Below, piece by piece: positions 1 to 5,419 of a stretch of 7,612 nt of DNA. The position numbers were made by a program, and so were the translations under genes. The notes beneath the pieces were generated by a model that was not told the DNA's origin, did no database searches, and worked only from the letters and a program-made list of their open reading frames with translations. Position 1 is the first letter of the stretch; each line of letters starts with the position of its first letter. Origin of the DNA: JAWKRB01 sp041389885 (GTDB lineage: Bacteria > Myxococcota_A > Polyangia > Polyangiales > Ga0077539); the NCBI GenBank assembly GCA_041389885.1, contig JAWKRB010000061.1:1-7612 (forward strand). Reading direction: 5' to 3'.

Positions 1-414
1 GACGACGAAGCGCGTGGGGTCGTTGAGCGCGCGCTCGCCCTGGAGGTGCGCGTGCATCCCGACGCCCAGCGTGGCCGCCGTGATCGCCGCGCCGAGGCCC
101 GCTGCGTAGCCCGCGCCCGCCGCGCCCGCCGCCAGGGCCGCGGCGCTCACGACGAGGCCCGGGGCCATGCGCCGCGTCACCGAGGGGGTCGCCGGGGTGA
201 TCGACGTGAGGGTGAACGACTGCCCCGGCGCGAGGTGCGCGACGTGGAGGATCGAGCTCTTCCACAGCACGGACACCTCCACCGCGGTGGACGTGAGGTC
301 TTCGACCTCGGCGGCGTTGATGTCCGCGCGCTTGATGAGCTGGTAGAGCGCGCCCTCGTCGGGCGTCGGGAGGGCTCGGTCGGCGGGCAGGGCGTGGTCG
401 TGTGCGATGGTCAT
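1..414 (-). CDS. N-terminus of a membrane protein resembling AgmX/PglI-type proteins (runs off left edge)
   Basis: This open frame has no stop before the window edge, so only the first 138 residues are visible. It starts at an ATG preceded by a good Shine-Dalgarno (GAGGGAG, 6-base spacer). Residues 1-40 are polar. Residues 46-63 read VEVSVLWKSSILHVAHLA, followed by a Pro-rich turn. This matches my recollection of the N-terminal segment (EVxVLWGDTxLHVxHL) of myxobacterial proteins annotated as AgmX/PglI C-terminal domain proteins, which include gliding-motility and TonB-like envelope factors. Residues 85-121 form a long Ala/Gly-rich hydrophobic stretch, probably one or two membrane helices, and the visible part ends at NDPTRFVV. 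The 157-base gap upstream (415-571) probably holds its promoter, but I see no clear -10/-35 there. The reading frame is firm; the family assignment is tentative because the diagnostic C-terminal domain lies outside the window. Confidence 0.6.
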   Translation of the reverse strand, partial: MTIAHDHALPADRALPTPDEGALYQLIKRADINAAEVEDLTSTAVEVSVLWKSSILHVAHLAPGQSFTLTSITPATPSVTRRMAPGLVVSAAALAAGAAGAGYAAGLGAAITAATLGVGMHAHLQGERALNDPTRFVV

Positions 415-420
415 GGCGGT

Positions 421-427
421 CTCCCTC
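421..427 (-). promoter_or_regulatory. Shine-Dalgarno site of the left-edge membrane protein gene
   Basis: Read on the minus strand this is GAGGGAG, six bases before the ATG at 414. It supports that start codon, and it contrasts with other first genes in the window, which have a -10-like box rather than a ribosome site close to the start. Confidence 0.6.
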
Positions 428-571
428 AAGCGGACGCACGCGCGCGCCTCGAGACGCGCTCCCGCCGCGTCACGCCGGCGCGCGATCCGTCGTCGCGCTT
501 GGGGGAGAGACAGCGCCTCTCGGCGCGGGTTCCGGGCGCCGCGCGAATTCTTGGCTCGAATCGACCGGCGG

Positions 572-1477
572 CTATCCCAGCGCGGGTTCGCCCGCGTCGA
601 GCCGCCGCTCGAGCGCCTGCGCGATCTCGAACACCCGCCCGCGGGGGACCTTGCTCCCCGGCCCCTCGCGCTCCACCGCGTCGAGGGCCTCGGCGGCCAG
701 CAGCACCGGCAGCGCGCAGAAGGCCAGCACCCCGCGCGGCGCCGACGCGCCCTGCAGCGCGGCGAGGTACCGCCCCGCGTGCGCGAGGTCGGCGCGGGCG
801 AGCGCGAACACCTGCTCCACCGGCACGTCGCGGGGGAGGTAGCGGCGGCCGTCGCGGGCGTCGTCCCGCTGGTCCTTCAAGATGTTCACGAGCTGGAGGG
901 CCTCGCCGAAGCGCGCCGCCTCGCGCTCCAGCGCCTCACGCGCCGAGGCGAGCTGCGGCGCGTCGAGGAGAAAGAGGTCGGTGAGCAGCTCTCCGACGAT
1001 CCCCGCGACGATGTAGCAGTACTCCTTCAGCTCGCGGAGCGACTCGAGCTCGATGCGACCGCCCTCGCCGCCGCCCGCGACGACCCGCGCCATGCCGTCG
1101 CACGTTCGCACCGTGTGGAGCGCCACCGCGCTGCGCTCGAGGGGCGAGAAGGCCGCGAGGGCGGCGAGCACCCGGGGCGTCTCTGACACCAGCTCCAGGT
1201 ACGACGCGTTGTCGCAGGGCTGGTCGGCGACCCACCGCGCGATCGTCGTGCGGTCGTTCGCGGTGAGCTCCGCGGGGCGCAGCACCATCGCGGAGAAATC
1301 CATCAGCGCGCGGCGTCGCTTCTCGCGGGGCCAGCGCTCGGCGTCTTCGAAGGTGTCGGCGATGCGAAACAGCAGGTACGCGACCTCGACGCGCGCGCGC
1401 AGCGGAGGCTCCAGCAGCGGGATCGCCATCGCGAAGGTGCGGGACGTCTCTCCGAGCAGACGCGCGAGGGTGTCCAT
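572..1477 (-). CDS. Squalene/phytoene synthase family protein (squalene-synthase-like)
   Basis: A 301-aa all-alpha prenyl synthase of the trans head-to-head class. It condenses two prenyl diphosphates (farnesyl diphosphate for squalene, geranylgeranyl diphosphate for phytoene) through a cyclopropyl intermediate. Visible landmarks are the N-terminal SRTFAMAIPLL, the first Asp-rich Mg-binding motif DTFED (41-45), EYCYIVAGIVGE (152-163), and the second Asp-rich motif D202-Q-R-D-D206 followed by DGRRYLP (209-215). Length is normal for the family. GMA at 128-130 before the YCY motif and VAGIVG lean towards squalene synthase, but CrtM/CrtB-like proteins share much of this, so the substrate is open. 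I chose ATG 1477; a TTG at 1513 would add 12 Arg-rich residues not typical of the family. It lies 49 bases downstream of the crotonase and is probably cotranscribed with it. A product used for sterols, hopanoids or carotenoids is inference; no cyclase or desaturase is nearby. Confidence 0.88.
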   Translation of the reverse strand: MDTLARLLGETSRTFAMAIPLLEPPLRARVEVAYLLFRIADTFEDAERWPREKRRRALMDFSAMVLRPAELTANDRTTIARWVADQPCDNASYLELVSETPRVLAALAAFSPLERSAVALHTVRTCDGMARVVAGGGEGGRIELESLRELKEYCYIVAGIVGELLTDLFLLDAPQLASAREALEREAARFGEALQLVNILKDQRDDARDGRRYLPRDVPVEQVFALARADLAHAGRYLAALQGASAPRGVLAFCALPVLLAAEALDAVEREGPGSKVPRGRVFEIAQALERRLDAGEPALG

Positions 1478-1526
1478 CGGCGATCGAGTCCCGCGTCGGC
1501 GGTGCGCTGTCAAGCGCGGCGTGGGC

Positions 1527-2291
1527 TCAGCCCTCGTCGGGCGCGCCGTGTCGACCGGCGCCTCGCGCGAACCGAGCGGCGCCCTCGACGCCCTCCGCGA
1601 GCGCCTCGACGCCGCCGAGGAGCTCCCGCCGCAGCGCCTCGGCGAGGGGCAGGTCGAGGGCGCCGTAGGCGCTCGCGCGGTCGGCCCGCATGCACGCCTG
1701 CGGCAGCCGCGAGAGCTCGCGCGCGAGGGACTCGGCCGCGGCGCGACCCGCTCCCTTCTCCACCACGCGGTTGGCGAGGCCCATGGCCAGGGCCTCCTCC
1801 GCGCCGACGGCCCTCCCTGTGAGGATCAGGTCGAGGGCCCGGCCCAGCCCGACCACGCGCGGCAGTCGCACGGTGCCGCCGTCGATGAGCGGAACCCCCC
1901 ATCGCCGGCAGAACACCCCCAGCACCGCGTCGCGCTCGACCACCCGAAGGTCGCACCAGAGCGCGAGCTCGAGGCCCCCGGCGACGGCGTGTCCCGCGAT
2001 GGACGCGATGACGGGCTTGGAGAGCTCCAGCCGCGTCGGGCCCATGGGTCCGTCTCCGTCGGGGGAGACGACGTTGCCCTCACCGCGGGCGATGGCCTTG
2101 AGGTCGGCGCCGGCGCAGAAGGTCCCGTGGTCGCCGTGGAGCACCGCGACGCGCGCCTCGGGGTCGGCGTCGAATTCGCGAAACGCCCCCGCGAGCGCCG
2201 CGGCCGTCGCGCGGTCCACCGCGTTCTTCACCCCGACCCGGTCGAGGATCACCGTCGTCACCGCCCCGTCCCGCTCGACCCGCACGCTCAT
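1527..2291 (-). CDS. Enoyl-CoA hydratase/isomerase (crotonase) family protein
   Basis: A 254-aa crotonase-fold protein, normal length for single-domain members, expected to act in the cytosol on an acyl-CoA. The first oxyanion-hole segment is FCAGADLKAI (58-67) and the second is GHAVAGGLELALWCD (100-114). Glu108 aligns with catalytic Glu144 of rat mitochondrial enoyl-CoA hydratase. Aligning RRWGVPLIDGGTVRLPR (129-145) by its GGT places Cys128 where rat Glu164 would be, so the second catalytic acid is missing. This RRWGVPLIDGGT type is a recurrent subfamily often labelled enoyl-CoA hydratase, but its reaction is uncertain. The start ATG overlaps the transporter stop codon as ATGA, and purine-rich Shine-Dalgarno sequences (GGAG, AGGA) lie upstream inside the transporter gene, so translation is probably coupled. 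No partner in the window fixes its substrate. Confidence 0.88.
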   Translation of the reverse strand: MSVRVERDGAVTTVILDRVGVKNAVDRATAAALAGAFREFDADPEARVAVLHGDHGTFCAGADLKAIARGEGNVVSPDGDGPMGPTRLELSKPVIASIAGHAVAGGLELALWCDLRVVERDAVLGVFCRRWGVPLIDGGTVRLPRVVGLGRALDLILTGRAVGAEEALAMGLANRVVEKGAGRAAAESLARELSRLPQACMRADRASAYGALDLPLAEALRRELLGGVEALAEGVEGAARFARGAGRHGAPDEG

Positions 2292-3232
2292 GGCTCCGTA
2301 TCCTCTCTCCTGGCCGCCCCGGCGATGAGGAACAGGCCGGCGAGCACCGGCAGCGCGCCCGCGACCGCGCTCCACGGCGGCGCCTCGCCCCGCACCGCGA
2401 GCACCAGCGCCGACGCCGCGAGGGGCTCGGCCAGAATCGACGCGCTCACCGCCCACGCGGGCACATACCTCAGCGACCAGTTGAGCAGCCCGTGGCCGAT
2501 CACCATCGGGCCGACCGCCAGGGCGACGAAGAGCGCGTGCTCCCGCGCCGAAGGGACCCAGAGCGCGCTGCCCGAGAGCGCGCCGATCCCCGCGAGACAG
2601 AGCGTCGCCGCGGCGTACACCGGCAGCAGGTACGCCCGCAGCGAGAGCGTCGCGCGCAGCCGCGATCCCAGGAGAAAGTACCCCGCGCCCCCCGCCGCGC
2701 CGAGGAGCGCGAGGAGGTCGCCCACGAGCGCGTTGCGCCCCTGCGACGCCGCGTCGCCCAGGGCGATCACCGCCGCGCCGAGGAGCGAGAGCCCGATGCC
2801 CCAGCGCGCGCGCCGCGGCACCGCCTCGCCGAAGAGCCACGGCGTCGCCAGCGCCACCAGCGCGGGGTGCAGCACCACGAGCGTCGAGCTCGCCGCGACG
2901 CTCGTGGCCCAGCGGGACGAGCGCGCGAAGCTCGCGATCCACGCCGCGAAGTGCACCGCGAGCACGAGCCCCGACGCGGCCAGCATCCACCGCTCACGCG
3001 TGGGCAGCGCGCGGAGCTCGCGGCGCGCGGGCCCCAGGGAGCTCGGCGCGAGGATCGCCGTCGCGTAGCCCAGCCGCCACAGCGCGATGGTCACCGCGTC
3101 GGCGCCGCTGCTGCGAATGAGCAGCGCGGCCGACGAGATCGCCGTGATGGCGACGCCCAGCCCGAGGGCCAGAGACACGGGGGAGGGGCCCCGTTCGTGC
3201 CCCGCTGCATCCTCCGCGGATCGGTCGCGCAC
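2288..3232 (-). CDS. DMT-superfamily transporter, EamA family
   Basis: A 314-aa inner-membrane protein with about ten hydrophobic helices in two EamA repeats (roughly residues 20-158 and 166-306). The length is typical of drug/metabolite transporters. Helix 3 contains VHFAAWIAS, a common EamA signature, and positive residues after helix 2 (RRELRALPTRERW) suggest a cytosolic loop. Substrates in this family range from amino acids to metabolites and cannot be predicted here. The chosen start is GTG 3232, with a TACCAAT box ending 6 bases upstream, consistent with a leaderless message. The first 18 residues are polar, so a GTG at 3178 is possible but has pyrimidines rather than a ribosome site before it. 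It is the first gene of a probable unit with the crotonase (ATGA overlap) and the squalene-synthase-like gene, and is divergent from the thioesterase. Confidence 0.85.
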   Translation of the reverse strand: MRDRSAEDAAGHERGPSPVSLALGLGVAITAISSAALLIRSSGADAVTIALWRLGYATAILAPSSLGPARRELRALPTRERWMLAASGLVLAVHFAAWIASFARSSRWATSVAASSTLVVLHPALVALATPWLFGEAVPRRARWGIGLSLLGAAVIALGDAASQGRNALVGDLLALLGAAGGAGYFLLGSRLRATLSLRAYLLPVYAAATLCLAGIGALSGSALWVPSAREHALFVALAVGPMVIGHGLLNWSLRYVPAWAVSASILAEPLAASALVLAVRGEAPPWSAVAGALPVLAGLFLIAGAARREDTEP

Positions 3233-3238
3233 GGCCCG

Positions 3239-3245
3239 ATTGGTA
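3239..3245 (-). promoter_or_regulatory. Candidate -10 box for the DMT transporter gene
   Basis: On the minus strand this reads TACCAAT, inside GGTACCAATC, with 6 bases before the GTG start. The expected transcription start would fall at or next to the start codon. No convincing -35 element is seen. It lies in a 47-base gap shared with the divergent thioesterase promoter. Confidence 0.4.
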
Positions 3246-3260
3246 CCACGCCCCGCGGCG

Positions 3261-3270
3261 TACTAGCGTC
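3261..3270 (+). promoter_or_regulatory. Candidate -10 region (TACTAGCGTC) of the thioesterase gene
   Basis: TACTAG resembles a sigma-70 -10 box and its final CTAGCGTC begins 17 bases before the ATG at 3280. The eight bases CTAGCGTC recur 18 bases before the E1 alpha start at 4275. There is no Shine-Dalgarno sequence between the box and the ATG, so a short or absent leader is likely. No -35 element is clear. Confidence 0.42.
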
Positions 3271-3279
3271 GCCCGCGAC

Positions 3280-3735
3280 ATGACCGCGCCCTTCACCCTC
3301 GAGCGCCTGCGCGACGCCGAAGATCCCTTCTGCTCAGACCCGCGCGAGGTGCGCTTTCAAGACGTCGACGCCGCGACGACCATGTTCTACGCGCGCTACT
3401 TCGACTGGGCGAGCGAGGTGTACATCGCGCACCTCCGCCGGGGCGGCGTCGACGTGCCGGGGATGGTCGCGCGCCGCGAGCTCGCCATCCCGCTGCGCCA
3501 CGTCGAGGCGAGCTACTCCGCGCCGCTCTTCTTCGGCGACGCCGTGCGCGTAGAGCTGGTCGCCGTCGAGCTGGGATCGACGAGCTTCTCGCTGGGACTG
3601 CGCGTGCGCGCCGAGGCCGACCCCGCGCGGCACCACGCGTACCTCCAGACCGTGCACGTGTGCGTCGACCCGAGGGCCCACCGCCCGGTGCCCGTGCCCG
3701 ACGCGGTGCGCGAGGCGCTGCTGCGGCGCTCCTAG
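3280..3735 (+). CDS. Acyl-CoA thioesterase, hot-dog fold (4HBT/YbgC-like)
   Basis: A 151-aa single hot-dog domain protein predicted to hydrolyse acyl-CoA thioesters in the cytosol. The signature VRFQDVDAATTMFYARYFDW (24-43) corresponds to the 4-hydroxybenzoyl-CoA thioesterase/YbgC motif RFGDCDPAGIVxYxxYF, and Asp30 sits at the position of the catalytic Asp17 of the Pseudomonas enzyme. The long helix (44-57) and the beta strands around EASYSAPLFFGDAVRVELVAVELGS and SFSLGLRVR complete the fold. AATT replaces the usual PAGI right after the catalytic Asp, so substrate range may differ. About 20 extra residues precede the motif. It starts 47 bases from the divergent transporter. Its TAG stop shares CTAG with the stop of the convergent 55-aa gene. 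The physiological substrate is unknown; a link to the neighbouring crotonase or dehydrogenase is only suggestive. Confidence 0.85.
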   Translation: MTAPFTLERLRDAEDPFCSDPREVRFQDVDAATTMFYARYFDWASEVYIAHLRRGGVDVPGMVARRELAIPLRHVEASYSAPLFFGDAVRVELVAVELGSTSFSLGLRVRAEADPARHHAYLQTVHVCVDPRAHRPVPVPDAVREALLRRS

Positions 3736-3899
3736 CGCGCGGCGGGGCCGGAGGTGACCGGCGTGGGGTTTCGCATGCCCGTGCGCTCGGAGAAGTAGGC
3801 CGTGAGCACCACCGTGGAGGCGAGCAGCACCGCGGCGCTCAGCACCCCGATGATCACCGCTCGACCGTTCAGCCGCTTCGGCTCTGCGCGCCTGGTCAT
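3732..3899 (-). CDS. Small single-pass membrane protein, unknown function (55 aa)
   Basis: I translated this frame directly. It gives a basic N-terminus (MTRRAEPKRLNGR), a hydrophobic helix VIIGVLSAAVLLASTVVLTAY (residues 15-35), then a short polar tail ending in SGPAAR. The positive-inside rule predicts a cytosolic N-terminus and a periplasmic tail of about 20 residues. The coding potential is plausible: the helix is clean, codons are GC-ending, and it begins 40 bases after the stop of the 78-aa gene on the same strand, so the two may form a unit. There is no close Shine-Dalgarno; GAGGGA lies about 15 bases upstream. It converges on the thioesterase and overlaps it by four bases. I do not recognise a family. 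It could be an assembly or regulatory micro-protein, or a small conserved hypothetical. Confidence 0.55.
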   Translation of the reverse strand: MTRRAEPKRLNGRAVIIGVLSAAVLLASTVVLTAYFSERTGMRNPTPVTSGPAAR

Positions 3900-3939
3900 G
3901 GGCGGAACATCGTCCCTCGCGTCCCTGGTGGCAATGGGG

Positions 3940-4176
3940 TCAGTCGTCGAGGCAGATCTCTTCGACGGCGTGCTCGGGGCGCATCACCCACACCGAGCCC
4001 CCGGCCACCGCCGCCCTGGGGCGCCGCGGGCGCAGGTCGCGGGCCTCGACCTCGATGACCCGCACGGGGGCGGCCATGTCGACGCGCTTTCGCACCAGAG
4101 CCACCCGCGCCAGGGGCGCCCTCGCGCTCGCGTCTTGAACCCCTGCCGCCTCCCGGTCGTGCGCGTCGTCGTTCAT
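3940..4176 (-). CDS. Small hypothetical protein, unknown function (78 aa)
   Basis: The frame starts at ATG 4176 with MNDDAHDREAAG and ends EHAVEEICLDD. The N-terminal 20 residues look disordered. The middle (about 20-50) is rich in Arg and Val with alternating hydrophobics (VALVRKRVDMAAPVRVIEVEARDL), suggesting beta strands. The C-terminal part contains AVAGGSVWVMRPEH and one Cys close to the end. No signal peptide or membrane segment is present. A TACGGT box sits 7 bases before the ATG and GGTGA lies between, so expression from its own short-leader promoter is plausible. It is divergent from the E1 alpha gene (98-base gap) and precedes the 55-aa membrane protein gene. An upstream extension to 4308 would run through the divergent promoter and E1 alpha start, so I rejected it. 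No family recognised. Confidence 0.55.
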   Translation of the reverse strand: MNDDAHDREAAGVQDASARAPLARVALVRKRVDMAAPVRVIEVEARDLRPRRPRAAVAGGSVWVMRPEHAVEEICLDD

Positions 4177-4183
4177 GAAATTC

Positions 4184-4189
4184 ACCGTA
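4184..4189 (-). promoter_or_regulatory. Candidate -10 box for the 78-aa gene
   Basis: On the minus strand this reads TACGGT within GGCTACGGTG, with seven bases between the box and the ATG. A TTGTCG further upstream (4211-4216) resembles a -35 box, but the 21-base spacer is too long to be convincing. The placement fits the leaderless pattern seen at other genes here. Confidence 0.33.
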
Positions 4190-4190
4190 G

Positions 4191-4207
4191 CCGCCGCGCT
4201 TCGGCGG
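4191..4207. repeat. Inverted repeat in the divergent intergenic region
   Basis: CCGCCG, a 5-base CGCTT spacer, then CGGCGG form a 6-base-pair perfect inverted repeat. It lies directly upstream of the 78-aa gene's -10 box and about 68 bases before the E1 alpha start. A second small palindrome, CGTGCACG, lies at 4218-4225. Either could be a regulator site, but in DNA this GC-rich such repeats are common by chance. Confidence 0.25.
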
Positions 4208-4254
4208 GCGCGACAAACGTGCACGCGCGACGGGTACCGCCCCGCCCCGGGCTC

Positions 4255-4264
4255 TGCTAGCGTC
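4255..4264 (+). promoter_or_regulatory. Candidate -10 region (TGCTAGCGTC) of the E1 alpha gene
   Basis: CTAGCGTC begins 18 bases before the ATG at 4275 and is identical over eight bases to the box upstream of the thioesterase at 3263-3270. Both sites also have GGTACC 21-24 bases further upstream (4233 and 3242). There is no Shine-Dalgarno sequence between the box and the start codon. No recognisable -35 box. Confidence 0.4.
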
Positions 4265-4274
4265 CCGCGCCGCC

Positions 4275-5402
4275 ATGACCGAGGTGCTCGCGCGCAGCGA
4301 TGATCCAATGTTCGGCATTCTTCGCGTCCTTCGGGACGACGACGGCGCCGACCCCGAGACCGATCCCGGGCTCCCTGACGACACGCTCCGGCGGATGTAC
4401 CGAGAGCTCCGACGGCTGCGCCTCCTCGACGAGAAGATGCTCATCGTGCAGCGCCAGGGCCGCATCGGCTTCTACGGCGAGGTGAAGGGGCAAGAGGCGA
4501 CGCCCATCGCCACGGCCTTCGCCCTCGAGCCCGCCGACTGGATCTTCCCCGGCCTGCGCGAGGGCGCGGCGATGCTCGTGCGGGGCTTTCCGCTGAGCAC
4601 CTACGTCGCGCAGTGCTGGGGCAACAGCGCCGACGTGCAGAAGGGCCGGCAGATGCCGAGCCACTACTCCGGCCGCGCCGTGAACCAGGTGAGCTGGTCG
4701 TCGTGCATCGGCCCGCAGATCCCGCAGGCCGTGGGCTGCGCCTTCGCGATGAAGGCCTCGGGCGCGCGCAACGTCGCCGTGGGCTTCTTCGGCGACGGCG
4801 CCACCTCGCAGCCCGACTTTCACAACGCGATGAACTTCGCCGGCGTGTGGAAGGTCCCCGCGCTGCTGATCTGCCAGAACAACCACTGGGCGATCAGCGT
4901 GCCCTCGTCGGCGCAGACCGCGGCCCCTACCTTCGCCAGCAAGGCGATCGCGTACGGCCTCCCCGGCGTGCGCGTCGACGGCAACGACCCCCTCGCGGTC
5001 TACGTCGCGGTGCGAGACGCCGCGGCGCGGGCTCGACGCGGCGAGGGCGCCACCTTCATCGAGAGCGTGACCTACCGCATCGGCGCGCACAGCAGCAGCG
5101 ACGACCCTTCCCTGTACCGCAAGCAGAGCGAGGTCGACGCGTGGATCGCGAAGGACCCCGTGGAGCGGATGAAGCGGCACCTCGTGAAGCGTGGGTTGTG
5201 GTCCGACGACGACGAGCGCGCGGCGGTGGAGCAGATCGTCGCCGAGATCGCCGAGGCCATCGCCGTCGCCGAGGCCGCGCCGCCCGTCGCCCGCGAGGCC
5301 CTCTTCGACGACGTCTACGCCGCGCGCCCCTGGCACATCGAAGAGCAACGCGCAGACATGCTCGCCCACGAGCCCGCCGCAGGACACGGCGCCGGGCACT
5401 GA
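4275..5402 (+). CDS. bkdA1: Branched-chain 2-oxoacid dehydrogenase E1 component, alpha subunit (BCKDH type)
   Basis: A 375-aa thiamine-diphosphate enzyme subunit. With E1 beta it decarboxylates 2-oxoacids from Val, Leu and Ile and passes the acyl group to lipoyl-E2. The ThDP/Mg motif is GDGATSQ (173-179) ending in QNN (201-203). BCKDH-specific landmarks shared with the human E1 alpha are KGRQMPSHY (123-131), PQIPQAVGCAFAMK (147-160), RVDGND (233-238), YRIGAHSSSDDPSLYR (267-282) and LFDDVY (343-348). The HSSSDD loop corresponds to the loop phosphorylated by the kinase in animals, though kinase control here is not implied. A 30-residue acidic N-terminal extension and a His/Ala/Gly tail flank the core. 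It is the first gene of an operon with E3, but E1 beta and E2 are not adjacent. The start ATG follows the CTAGCGTC box. A pyruvate-type substrate is a less likely alternative. Confidence 0.9.
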   Translation: MTEVLARSDDPMFGILRVLRDDDGADPETDPGLPDDTLRRMYRELRRLRLLDEKMLIVQRQGRIGFYGEVKGQEATPIATAFALEPADWIFPGLREGAAMLVRGFPLSTYVAQCWGNSADVQKGRQMPSHYSGRAVNQVSWSSCIGPQIPQAVGCAFAMKASGARNVAVGFFGDGATSQPDFHNAMNFAGVWKVPALLICQNNHWAISVPSSAQTAAPTFASKAIAYGLPGVRVDGNDPLAVYVAVRDAAARARRGEGATFIESVTYRIGAHSSSDDPSLYRKQSEVDAWIAKDPVERMKRHLVKRGLWSDDDERAAVEQIVAEIAEAIAVAEAAPPVAREALFDDVYAARPWHIEEQRADMLAHEPAAGHGAGH

Positions 5403-5416
5403 AAGGATCAAGGATC
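5403..5416 (+). promoter_or_regulatory. Tandem AAGGATC repeat containing the E3 Shine-Dalgarno
   Basis: Two perfect, directly adjacent copies of AAGGATC fill most of the 17-base gap between the E1 alpha stop and the E3 start. The second copy places AAGGA five bases before the ATG at 5420, a good ribosome-binding distance. The first copy is a spare AAGGA seven bases further away. This supports the 5420 start and translation from a shared transcript. Confidence 0.55.
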
Positions 5417-5419
5417 CCA

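Noticed and set aside
1478..1513. TTG start adding 12 residues to the squalene-synthase-like protein
   Set aside because: The extra residues (MTAHRRRGTRSP) are not typical of the family, and the ATG at 1477 gives the normal N-terminus close to SRTFA.
2292..2990. N-terminal extension of the crotonase frame to 2990
   Set aside because: The added 233 residues are Arg/Ala/Gly-rich, lie inside the transporter gene in another frame, and the crotonase fold starts exactly at the ATG that overlaps the transporter stop.
1053..3068. 671-codon plus-strand open frame across the squalene-synthase, crotonase and transporter genes
   Set aside because: It runs antisense through three recognisable genes, is Arg/Ser/Ala-rich and has no family features.
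4177..4308. Upstream extension of the 78-aa gene to 4308
   Set aside because: It would cross the divergent promoter region and the start of E1 alpha; the added residues are Arg/Ala-rich with no pattern, and the TACGGT box supports the start at 4176.
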